A DNA stretch of 10,908 nucleotides from Larix sibirica (GCA_004151065.3 NWUY0300065647.1:5635-16542); one strand, 5' to 3'. Numbered from the stretch's first letter, positions 1 through 8,039 are shown. Made by a program: numbers and translations. Notes: a model not told the origin generated them from the letters alone.

Positions 1-252
1 TCTATCTAACCATATTGGTCTTGAGGTGTGACTAATACAAATTGATGCCATACACCACAAAGTTCCAAGTTGTCTAGTCCTAATATGTATATGTTTTTTT
101 ATTTTTTTTTTATTAAAACTAATAGACAAACATTGATGTGACTTAAAATGAAATTTCAAATTTTAAATATTTATTTTATTTCAAAATGTAAAAAAAAAAA
201 TTTAATAAATAATTTTAAAAACAAAAAAAATTCACAATGAAAAATATAATTT

Positions 253-392
253 CATCTAACATTAACCTTGAAATGCAAGATCCACTGATATATTACTCTT
301 AATAAATATATTGTTATTTGAACCTTTTCAACCATGAAAATCTAATTGGTCCTCGAGACCATTTAACATTAACCTTGAGATGCAAGGTCCAC
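253..392. repeat. 33-bp direct repeat pair, 107 bp apart
   Basis: Positions 253-285 and 360-392 match at 30 of 33 bases; both contain attaaccttg followed by atgcaag/atgcaagg and tccac. The differences are transitions. The spacer between them is not obviously repeated. It may be the remains of a longer duplication or two ends of one decayed element. Confidence 0.75.
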
Positions 393-393
393 A

Positions 394-560
394 AACTTTT
401 TATGTTAGTTACATCATCATCATGGCCTACAGGGCAATCACGAGCACATAACTACCAAAATCAGAGTGCCCATTAACTTTTTGAACTTTTTGTGTTGACT
501 AAAGCATCATCACTGGCAGATAGGTTAATTAGGAGGACATAACAACCAGTCTCAATGCAA
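394..560. repeat. Diverged tandem duplication, unit about 90 bp
   Basis: The segment starting at 394 (aactttttatgttag, then catcatcatcatggc and later cataactacc) is echoed at 484 (aactttttgtgttga, then catcatcactggc and later cataacaacc). Identity is moderate with small indels, so this is an old duplication. It follows directly on the 33-bp repeat pair. Confidence 0.55.
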
Positions 561-584
561 CTATCTCAGCATTTCTTTTTAGGT

Positions 585-752
585 TTTGATATTTCTGATT
601 TGATGTACAACAAATCCCTGAATCATTCAACTTTATTTGGTCCAGCCATAGTACTGCACCAAAAGCTTTGATATTTCTAATCTGATGCAGAGGCAAATCC
701 CTCAATCATTCCACCTTTATTTTGTCCAGCCATCCTAAGCCAACAAAAAGCT
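585..752. repeat. Tandem duplication, two units of about 82-86 bp
   Basis: Unit 1 (about 585-666) and unit 2 (about 667-752) each run from tttgatatttct through caaatccct, aatcatt, and tttgtccagccat (tttggtccagccat in unit 1) to a caaaaagct-like end. They differ by scattered substitutions and a few small indels. No coding potential is evident. Confidence 0.75.
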
Positions 753-829
753 ACTAATTTATGCACACTTTAGTATCTTCCACATTTTTGGTGCCTTTTC
801 AACTTTAGGTGCATAACTGGAAAAATAAA

Positions 830-845
830 ATATATATATATATAT
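830..845. repeat. AT dinucleotide microsatellite
   Basis: An uninterrupted alternating A/T run of 16 bases, flanked by A-rich sequence on the left. Confidence 0.9.
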
Positions 846-934
846 TCACTTGATTTAAGATTTGAAAGGCCTTTTACAAAATATTTGTATTTTGGAAAAT
901 TAGGTGAGCATATTTTTCTAACCAAGTCAATAAT

Positions 935-1018
935 GACATGATTATGTATTTGATATTTTCAAGACATGATTATGTATTTGATATTTTCAAGACATAATTA
1001 TCTATTTGATATGTTCAA
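935..1018. repeat. Three tandem 28-bp units
   Basis: Units at 935-962, 963-990 and 991-1018 share the pattern gacatgattatgtatttgat followed by a TTTTCAA-like end. The first two are identical or nearly so and the third has a few substitutions (ataatta, tctattt, atgttc). The low divergence of units 1 and 2 points to a fairly recent slippage or unequal-exchange event. Confidence 0.9.
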
Positions 1019-1194
1019 GCTAAATAATCATTGTTGGGATATAAACAATGCACTTCATTTTGATGTTGAAGTGAAAGTATTTTATTCCCCAATTCACAAC
1101 AAGACAAATGATAGTGGAAGATGAGCATTTTTCCACTTGTATCATGATTGAGATAGTGGATACATGATGGGACATAACATTCTTTTTTCAGACC

Positions 1195-1363
1195 TTTGTT
1201 TTTTTCCCAGAGCCTTCTCAATGGATGGCTAGAGAAAACATTCCTATGTATTGGAGTCCACTTAGAGATATGCTTTAGGTTTGTTTTTTTCCAGAGCCTT
1301 CTCAATCGATGGTTGGAGAAAACACTCCTATGAATTGGAGTCCACTTAGAGATGTGCTTTAGG
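1195..1363. repeat. Tandem duplication of an 84/85-bp unit
   Basis: Unit 1 (1195-1279, 85 bp) and unit 2 (1280-1363, 84 bp) are in direct contact. Each begins tttgttttttt, passes through cagagccttctcaat, gagaaaaca and attggagtccacttagaga, and ends gctttagg. Differences are a handful of substitutions plus one base in the opening T/C run. A minus-strand open frame over this region only reads through the repeat and resembles no protein I know. Confidence 0.9.
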
Positions 1364-1635
1364 TTTTTATTATATGGATTTGTCTTATATTCTTATAAGA
1401 GGCCATAACATGACAAATTAAGGCCATAAATAATAAGACAAAATTGAGGCTATTTGAGTGCATGGATTGTGTACTTTGCACTCATTAAACATATATTTTT
1501 ATTACATATTGTGTCCATGAACTTTATCATGACATCAAGGTTTTTTAATCCATGTCGAAGTATTCCATTTTCCTCATTAGCTTTTTTGTCATATGTTTTA
1601 GATTTTTATTATATGGATTTGTTTTAAGGTTTAGG
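1364..1635. other. Intergenic stretch left of the older LINE fragment
   Basis: No gene is recognised. The 20-base string tttttattatatggatttgt occurs at 1364-1383 and again at 1603-1622, linking the end of the 84-bp duplication to the DNA just before LINE homology starts. Short repeats of aggccata occur near 1400-1430. Confidence 0.5.
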
Positions 1636-3034
1636 GATAAGCCTCTCATAAATGTTTCAATAATGTGGAAGGCTATAATCTTCGCTTTTGACGTGGTAGG
1701 GAAATGGTTTGTGTGGAATGTTCAAAATTGTAGAAGGGTTAGGTTTGGTAAGATATTTGGATTGGGAGTTCGGATGCCCATAGGTTACCATTAGTTATGA
1801 TAGTTTCTCTTAGAGATCAGGGTTTTTTTTTTCTAGGATAAATTGTGAATGTTTTCAATACCACTCCATTGATACAAGCTTGGCTTAATTCTAAGGCTTT
1901 GGGTTTTGTGGATGAAGAAATAACTCTTTGGGATAGGTACACAAAATCTATTTAGGATAGTCATATCTGATTGGTGGACAGGGAAGATGATTTGATATGG
2001 TCAAGGAACTTTGTAGGTGGTATACATACTCCCAGTTTGGGTTACGAGGTCATACATGAGAAGAAGATCACCTCGAGCCCCTTTGGTGAAATTATGTGCT
2101 GTGGAAATTCAAATGTCCTCCCAAATCAAAGTTGTTTTTATGGTTGGCCCTTTATAACAAAGTCCCAGTGTGGGACAACATGATTCAAAAATTTGAGCAA
2201 GGTCCGAGTACATGTTCGCTATGTAAAGAAAATTATGAGAATATTAATCATCTGTTTATTCACTGCCCATCCATCTCTAGGATATGGGAACATGCTTCTC
2301 AGGTTAAGGGAATCCTTTTTATATGGACTAATTTGGGGGTCACAAGAAGCTTTGCACTCATGGATAAATTGTGAGGATTTTAAATATTATGGAGCTCTTC
2401 TTGTATTAATGATGCGGGGGGCTTGGTTGGCTAGAAACAACGTCATTTTTAATGATATCTCTATTTCCCCTCATATATATGCTTCTAAAAGTATGGCTAT
2501 CCTAAGCCACTTCCCACAAGATGAGGGACCTCCAAAGGTAAGAAGGATTGTTGAGGAGCACATTGATAGATCAACTAGCCAGTCTTTCTCTAATGAAGCT
2601 TCAAAGGGATCACCAGCTATGGGTGGTGTAGGGGGATTATTACATCTTTTTTATTCCCACTGGATTAAGTTCTTTGGGTTGGGGAGGAGCATAGATAACT
2701 GTACATAGATGTTGGCCCCAAAACTTATCATGATTTTGGCTCTTTCAAAGGGGGTGATGAAATTATAGGTCTTTTGGGATTCTAAGCTTATAGTGGATTG
2801 GATGAGGATGAAGTGACTCCCATTTTTTTTTTGTTGAAGCCTATTTATGATGAAATTTATAGAATTGTAGGATTATTTCAAGAGATCAACTTTTGACATA
2901 TCTACATAGAGAGGAATTTTGTAGTTGATGAACTATCAAAGAATGGTCTTCAAGTGGGTGAAGGAGTATGGCACCAATGGGAATTTGCAAATGAAACTAT
3001 CTCAGAGCATGATCCAAGACCTCGTCCTAGTTGA
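1636..3034 (+). pseudogene. 5'-truncated LINE ORF2 relic: zf-RVT and RNase H parts only
   Basis: This is the C-terminal part of a plant LINE ORF2 (polymerase polyprotein); endonuclease and reverse transcriptase are absent, as expected of a 5'-truncated insertion. Homology can be followed in pieces: a WKAI...VRFGK stretch (1660-1760), VNVFNTTPLIQAW in another frame (about 1840-1970, with TAG at 1953 and TGA at 1968), a zf-RVT region (about 2096-2300; zinc-ligand pattern Cys 2213, Cys 2222, His 2249, Cys 2264), the WLARNN segment (about 2425), and RNase H (about 2586-3034). In RNase H the first catalytic Asp is Asn (2592) and the Glu position is a TAG (2706); Asp at 2778 and 2927 remain. There are stops also at 2766, 2814 and 2894, and frame changes near 2090, 2345 and the T10 run at 2823-2832. 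The end at TGA 3032-3034 looks like the natural C-terminus. The protein differs clearly from the second LINE, so it is another lineage and older. Confidence 0.85.
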
Positions 3035-3345
3035 CAACAACCTACAATTGGAGGAATGATTAGTCCTATTGTGAACTATAAAATACATGTTTACAAGAAT
3101 AATTAGATATGGCTTATGGTTTGCTCACAGTTTTTTGCAGCTATAAAATGGGGGTTTTATCCACATATTCTAAAAAGTTTTGAATTGTAACAGATATAAG
3201 CTATCTTTTGATACAATATAGTAAGCAAGGTGAACTATACAGTTCCATGTTGATATTCCTTTTTGTAATAAAAGGCTTATATGGCCATTGGACAATGTGG
3301 TTCGTTTTTATATAAATAAAATGGCTGCCATCTTTTTTTTTTTTG
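3035..3345 (+). other. Probable 3' UTR of the older LINE
   Basis: The stretch follows the RNase H stop and has no coding frame. It contains AATAAA-type strings at 3267-3272 and near 3315-3320, the latter followed by atggctgcca and then a T12 run, GG and A8. The exact 3' end and any target-site duplication cannot be fixed because the 5' truncation point is uncertain. Confidence 0.4.
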
Positions 3346-3416
3346 GAAAAAAAAGTTATTTTGCCTAATAATGTATTAATGTAATGCATGTGTACAAAAA
3401 TTCAAAATAATTTGTG

Positions 3417-3915
3417 TTTACTCAAAATATAACGTTGTTTTTTAAATTTAGTGTTTTTGCTTTTACAAAACTTTATTTCTAATCTTTATACAATTATTTA
3501 AATAAATTATGTTTACTCACAATATAATGTTGTTTTTGAAGTTTAGTGTTTTTTCTTTTTCAAAATTTTATTTCTAACTTTTTAAAATGAGAAGGAAGAA
3601 ATTCTATCACTTTTTCTTGTTTTATTTACATAATTATTCAAACAAATCGTACTTCTTCTCTCATACTGTATGTATCTTTATTTATATACTTAATTATTCA
3701 ATCATATCATGCTTCCTTCACAATGTAATATTGTGCTTGATGTTTCTTCACTATAATCTAAATATATATAATTGTGACATCTAATTTGATGTTTAGTCAA
3801 ATTGTATCGTGACCTCCAATTTGATGTTTTTGCTTTTTCAAAATTTTATTTCTAACTTTGAAAATGGAAAGGAAGAAATTCTCTCTCATTTTCTTGTTTT
3901 ATTTACATAATTATT
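3417..3915. repeat. Degenerate AT-rich tandem repeat, left part
   Basis: A smaller unit (tttactca...ttgtttttt...tttagtgttttt) occurs at 3417-3481 and again from 3512, a 95-bp step. A longer unit, caaaattttatttctaac, then aaggaagaaattct, then cttgttttatttacataattatt, occurs at 3556-3672 and 3834-3915, about 278 bp apart, with a third copy at 4497-4607. Substitutions and small indels separate all copies. A 65-codon open frame at 3587-3784 lies wholly inside the repeat and is not credible as a gene. Copy 2 stops abruptly at 3915. Confidence 0.75.
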
Positions 3916-4335
3916 GCACCGAGTGAAACGAGGTGCTCTACAGCCCAGTATGGGGGAGATCTTGTAACATGGTGATGTAACGTTTGTTACTAACAAAATA
4001 ATTAAAAAAAATGATGTCGGCTCATAAAATAAAAAAATTAAAACCAACATTAACCATCTTAAATCTGCATAAGCATAAGCAACGAAGGGATCTTTTTTCT
4101 TGATGTGTAAAAAATTTACACCTCAAGAAATTGGATCCCTCTTGGTGCTTTAAGATTGATCTATGCTCATATAATCCACAATTATTTTCTATATTTATAC
4201 CATCATATGACAATTAAGTTTACATAAAGACTATTACAATTTCATGAATATGTGACTACACAAACAACAATGTTGTTGATGGTAGTATTTGTTATAAGGG
4301 ATATATTAATACATTTATTTCATAGATAATGTTAT
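3916..4335. other. Unrelated insert within the tandem repeat, identity unknown
   Basis: At 3916 repeat copy 2 breaks off in mid-unit, since copies 1 and 3 continue caaacaaat where this one reads gcaccgagtg. The insert opens with a GC-richer block (3916-3965) containing a short gcacc/ggtgc inverted repeat and a purine tract atgggggagat followed at once by cttgtaaca. That arrangement resembles a polypurine tract next to an LTR beginning TGTAACA, but no opposite end is visible. The rest is AT-rich and holds a foldback at 4056-4156. Repeat homology resumes at 4337, just after the N. No protein is recognised. Confidence 0.5.
4056..4156. repeat. Imperfect inverted repeat (hairpin of about 100 nt)
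   Basis: The core arms are 4087-4111 and 4115-4139: 25 bases each, 21 pairing, with a 3-base AAA loop. Beyond the core, aagcaacgaa on the left faces tcttggtgctt on the right with a one-base slip. Further out atcttaaa (4056) faces tttaagat (4149-4156), with a 13-base extra loop on the left arm. The length and pairing are compatible with a foldback element or a small-RNA precursor, but nothing shows transcription. Confidence 0.8.
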
Positions 4336-4336
4336 N
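4336..4336. other. Ambiguous base (N), probable assembly join
   Basis: A single N lies one base before the first 39-bp tandem unit. The only other N in the window (9728) also sits exactly at a repeat boundary, so each N may mark a collapsed or joined repeat rather than one unread base. Confidence 0.6.
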
Positions 4337-4453
4337 TAATATAAATATATATAGTTGTGACATCCAATTTAATGTTAATATAAATATATATAGTTGTGAC
4401 ATCCAATTTAATGTTTATATAAATATATATAGTTGTGAGATCCAATTTAATGT
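4337..4453. repeat. Three tandem 39-bp units
   Basis: Units at 4337-4375, 4376-4414 and 4415-4453 share ataaatatatatagttgtga followed by atccaatttaatgt; the third has a c-to-g change (gagatcc) and ttata for taata at its start. Related single-copy sequence occurs at about 3755-3795, so the units are an amplified part of the surrounding degenerate repeat. Confidence 0.9.
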
Positions 4454-4607
4454 TTAGTCAAAGTGCATTGTGGCCTTCAATTTGATATCTTTGTTTTTTC
4501 AAAATTTTATTTTTAACTTTCAAAATAAGAAAGAAGAAATTCTCTTTCTTTTTCTTGTTTTATTTATACAATTATTCAAACAAATCTTACTTTCCTCACG
4601 CTGTATG
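4454..4607. repeat. Third copy of the degenerate AT-rich repeat, cut by the LINE
   Basis: It aligns with 3793-3915 (copy 2) and with 3556-3672 (copy 1): shared strings include caaaattttattt, aagaagaaattctct, cttgttttattta and attattcaaacaaatc. Homology to copy 1 continues to ctgtatg at 4601-4607 and then stops; copy 1 goes on as tatctttattt whereas this copy turns into GC-richer LINE sequence. This places the LINE 5' junction. Confidence 0.7.
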
Positions 4608-5045
4608 GCCAGTAAAATTAAGGGGAACGCAACTCTTTGGAGAGGGTTTGGATGGTAGAGGTCTCGGGCGTCTATTGGTATGGGATGCAAACTCTGGTAG
4701 GCGTGATTTCTCCTTGAATAATCATCAACTTGGAGTCAAGATGGTTCGACATGAACCATCCCAGTACCAGCCAAGGTTAAAAAAAGTGGGAAGTATGGTT
4801 TTCGATGGTTATTCTTGGATTGTCCATCTCTACTAGTTGTTTTCAGTCTGTGCAACTATTATTTTTCATTTTTTTGCTATTTGGCTCTAACTGTTGGCCT
4901 CTCTAGTTCGGTTGGGATCATAGTTTGGTCGATGTGACAGTTTTGTTTTATATGTGTTGGATGACAACTGTAGTGCACTTTCTAGTTTTACGGGTTTGGA
5001 CCTTTTGTACTGGCGGTGGGTGGTATTAACAGTTTCCAGTTTCAT
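4608..5045 (+). other. Probable 5' UTR of the LINE
   Basis: The stretch lies between the inferred insertion junction and the first plausible ORF1 ATG (5046). It has a 93-codon open frame ending at 4836 whose protein I do not recognise and which begins inside the flanking repeat, so I do not call it a gene. Several T-rich runs follow (4856-4880). In the ORF1 frame there are TAG codons at 4971 and 4983. From 4986 the frame is open and leads into ORF1, so the true N-terminus could be slightly upstream of 5046. Confidence 0.5.
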
Positions 5046-6677
5046 ATGGTTCTGGATGGCTTTAGACTGGATGGGTGTGGGTTATACTCACCGGAGGCTG
5101 GAGGTAGTAGACTTTTTTCACTTGGGGGGGAGGCTTGTGGAGGGTTTGATTAGTCGGGAGCTATTGGCGAGGGTTTCGGGGGTTTACAGTCTTTCTCTGG
5201 TGTTGATGTCTCTGATTCTGGTAAGGGCTGGAAGCACCGTTTTACGGGTCTCAAAGCTCGTAAGAGACGACAGGAAAAGGCCATTAAGGTTCGCGAGGGA
5301 CTTGATTGCTTTGTTATCCCACAGGAGACGAACCTTGACCGGATTGAGATGCTGTCTTCTAGGGCTATTGTGGTTCGGCTTGAATTTGCCTCTGGGATTC
5401 AGAAAGAACTGGTGGATTGGGTTCGGAGGCATTGGATGCCGATCACTGGGGATATGCCTAGGGTTATGCAGTTGATAAATGGGTGGATCATGTTTGTATT
5501 TTCAAAACCGGAGCATGTTGGACTAATCTTGAAGAGGTTTTAGTGTTTTAAGGATGGGTCTCTCTATTTGAAGAAGTGGTATCTGACATTTGACCCTTTG
5601 AAGGAAGTCCAGAATGTTCGCCACCTTTTGCTACTCATCCCAGGGTTGCCAATCGAGCTTTGGACGGAGAATATTCTGATGGGGATTGCGAATGCAGTGG
5701 GAAAATTTGTCCGGCTGGACAATCGTTCATTATGTGGTTTTGATAGGAGGTCAGCAAAAGTTATGGTCTCACTTGAGATGGCTATGGGACTTCCAGAGGA
5801 AATTGAACTTGTTTGGGGTTTGAAGACATGGCGATAGCGTTTAGATTATCTTCAGGTTCCATTTCATTGTTATCATTATCAAAGGACAGGACATATTAGG
5901 GAAAATTGTCCGGTTGTAGCTTCTCATACTCCTGGTGTGAAGACTCGGGGACGTTCAATGGTTCAGGCCCATCCTTCGATGCCTCTTTCTGTTGGGCTTT
6001 CGAATGGACATGTTGATTTGGGTAAGTCTATGGTTTCTACCAAACCCTCTATTCCTGATTTTTCTGATGCGGAGATTAATGAGATTTTTTATTCTAATAT
6101 CTCCCATAAATTGAAAGGTCCTATAATTTGGAGGTATTGAACCCTAATTCTGGGGAGGAAGTCCAGTTGGCTAAAGCTTTGGCTTGTCGGGAGTTATTTG
6201 GGGGAAATACTGGTCTGGGGGGGGGATATCCCTGTTATGGTTGAGGGTACCTCAGATGTCATGCCTTCCTCTGTTATGGTATAGGGTACTAATTGTCTGG
6301 ATAATGTGGATGACAAGGGGGAATTGTTAAGGTCTGAGATGGAAACTCTCGGTGAGTTATCTCCTTTGCATATTGGGGTCTTGGGGGAAGCTGGTTCTGG
6401 TGAGTCTAGAGGGGAGAGTACATTTATCCCACTCTCTATTTATTCTAAAAACCCTAGCTCTAATCCTCTTGTACAGTCTGTACATGCTAAGAGATTTCAA
6501 AACGTCACAATTCGGAAATCTCGAAGAAAAGGGGGAACTAGTGGGGATAAGACTTGTGAATCCATATAGGGTCATATCCCTGTCTCGGAGAGAATTGATT
6601 TGTTGGACAAAAATGAAGACACAACTGTACATTTGCGGGGTCTTAGAGCTAAATCCCCGGTGAGGAGGGTTACCTAA
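5046..6677 (+). pseudogene. LINE ORF1 relic: DUF4283-like domain and CCHC zinc knuckle (RNA-binding, gag-like)
   Basis: The family's ORF1 proteins bind the element's RNA to form the retrotransposition particle. One main frame runs ATG 5046 to TAA 6675-6677, about 540 codons, the usual size for plant LINE ORF1. A DUF4283-like region covers about 5260-5840, with landmarks CFVIPQET, RVMQLINGWI and IPGLPIELW. A zinc knuckle follows at 5868-5909 with spacing C-x2-C-x4-H-x4-C, but the second Cys is Tyr (TAT, 5877). The tail (about 5930-6670) is low-complexity and basic near 6500-6540. Damage: TAG at 5151, 5541, 5835, 6282 and 6567; one frame change near 6120, reversed in the G9 run at 6217-6225. 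The ATG at 5046 is the first ATG in the frame after the upstream stop at 4983, but an earlier start was possible before decay. The ORF ends in the TAATG that opens ORF2. Confidence 0.85.
5868..5909 (+). other. CCHC zinc-knuckle motif of ORF1, second Cys lost
   Basis: Cys 5868-5870, Tyr 5877-5879 in place of Cys, His 5892-5894 and Cys 5907-5909 keep the exact knuckle spacing, and GH precedes the next basic residue as in retroviral-type knuckles. A single G-to-A change (TGT to TAT) explains the loss. Zinc binding would be impaired. Confidence 0.75.
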
Positions 6678-6679
6678 TG
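6675..6679 (+). promoter_or_regulatory. TAATG stop-start overlap joining ORF1 and ORF2
   Basis: The ORF1 stop TAA (6675-6677) shares its last A with the ORF2 ATG (6677-6679). The ORF2 call is firm because the endonuclease begins in that frame within a few codons (Asn at 6695). In the silkworm LINE SART1 a UAAUG of this kind is known to support translation of ORF2 by termination and re-initiation; the same here is inference. Confidence 0.8.
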
Positions 6680-7376
6680 TCTATTTGCTCCTTAAACATA
6701 CGGGAATTGGGGGGGGTTGTCTGAGTCAGGGCCCTCGCTGATCTTATTGCTACTGCTCGGCCAAACATTTTATTATTACAGGAAACTATGTGTTCAGATT
6801 TGGCTGCCATTTCAAAGTTTGTTGGTCTACAGGGGGGATGGGAGGTTTCGACTTGTAGTTCGAATGGTATGTCTGGTGGACTGCTTGTGGCTTGGGATCC
6901 TCGGGCATATTCATTCCGGGTTTTTAAATCATATTGGGGTATTTTGATGGAAGGGTTTCGTCGATCTGATGATTTTCCGCTATCTATATTGAATTGTTAT
7001 GCTCCATATAAAAATCATGAATTATTTTGGAATGGGTTACAAGCTACTGGTTTGTTGGAAAGAGAAAATATCATTGTGGTAGGGGACCTAAATTTTACTA
7101 GGTTATCTCAGGAGATTTGGGGAACATCTACTAAAATGGATGTTTTGGTTGACTTTTTTTTTTTTTTCTTCTGTCTGAATATTTGATAAATATGATATGA
7201 TTGATGTGTGCACAGGTGTCTACTCTCCTACCTGGTCTAATGGTAGAGGGGGACATGACTCCATTATGAAACGTTTGGATAAATTTCTCATTAAGAGATC
7301 TCTGCTGGAGTCCTGTGGCAGGTATCGTACTTGGGTTGGAAAGATGAAGATTTCCGACCACTGGCCTATATTTATG
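6677..7376 (+). other. AP-type endonuclease domain of ORF2
   Basis: This family nicks target DNA so that the 3'-OH primes reverse transcription. Motifs in order: LNIREL with Asn 6695, QET with Glu 6782, GGLLVAWDP (about 6870-6900), NCYAPY (about 6990), GDLNF with Asp 7085 and Asn 7091, PTWSNGR (about 7228), RLDKFL (about 7275) and SDHWPI with Asp 7356 and His 7359. All expected catalytic positions can be found. The domain is broken by TGA at 6722, a frameshift in T14 (7154-7167) and TGA at 7176. Confidence 0.9.
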
Positions 7377-8039
7377 CAGTTGGATGATTGTTTTCAGCAT
7401 CGATGTTTCCCATTTAAATTTGATTGCTCTTGGAATGAAAATTCTGAGTTTGTCAGCTTTGTTACAAATGTGTGGCAACACATAATTCTGGGGGAGGATT
7501 TGAACCCTGTGGATCGTCTTTGTTACAAACTGAGGATTCTAAAAGGGAAAGTCTCAGCTTGGATACATGACAGGAAAAACGTGGTTAAGCAGAAATTGTT
7601 AGTGATTGAATCATAGCTACAGGCCTTATTTGCACAGTCACTGGAAGCTCCATTGGATGACACAAATTTTACCATTTTGAAAAATTTGGAGAAGGAAAGG
7701 GAAAGTTTTTATTTAATGGAGGAAAAAGTGTGGCGACTGAAAAGTCGAGCACTGTGGGTAAAATCTGGTGATAAGAATACTCATTTTTTTCATACTTATG
7801 CTTCGGCTAGGAGGAATAGTAATACCATCTGGAAAATGGATGATGACGCTGGTAATGAGGTGGTTGCTGCTCAGGATTTACAGGGGTTGGCAAAAAAATA
7901 TTTTAGCACTATTTTTTCGGTTGATAATGGGTGTGACCTAATGTCCCAGTTGAGGGTAGCCAGACTATATCCGAAATTCTTTGATGATAGGGAAGCTGTT
8001 GATATCTGCAAAGAAGTTACATTGGAGGAGGTGGAAAGT

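Larger units (their letters stand above)
1..934. other. AT-rich intergenic DNA without a recognisable gene
   Basis: No open frame with recognisable protein similarity is seen on either strand. The sequence is strongly A/T biased with many short A and T runs (for example around 96-115 and 189-230). Its only structure is a set of short diverged direct duplications, listed separately, and an AT dinucleotide run at 830-845. It is probably decayed repeat DNA. Confidence 0.7.

Noticed and set aside
935-1018. CRISPR-like array (also considered for 4337-4453)
   Set aside because: The units are in direct contact, without unique spacers, in a plant nuclear context; they are minisatellites.
1015-1305. 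Minus-strand open frame of 96 codons
   Set aside because: It reads through the 84-bp duplication, so part of its protein is just the repeat; no family resemblance and no supporting signals.
1364-1622. The 20-base repeat (1364-1383, 1603-1622) as the target-site duplication of the older LINE
   Set aside because: Both copies lie on the same side of the LINE relic, so they cannot flank it.
3587-3784. Small plus-strand open frame of 65 codons rich in Phe, Tyr and Ile
   Set aside because: It lies inside the AT-rich tandem repeat, and its composition follows the base composition of that repeat.
4954-5475. A 173-codon open frame, the longest in the 5' part of the LINE
   Set aside because: It overlaps ORF1 in a different frame. 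The ORF1 frame, once its TAG at 5151 is allowed for, carries the recognisable DUF4283-like sequence, and the overlapping frame resembles nothing.
7131-7481. Minus-strand open frame of 116 codons
   Set aside because: It is the antisense shadow of the endonuclease domain; the plus strand has all the motifs.
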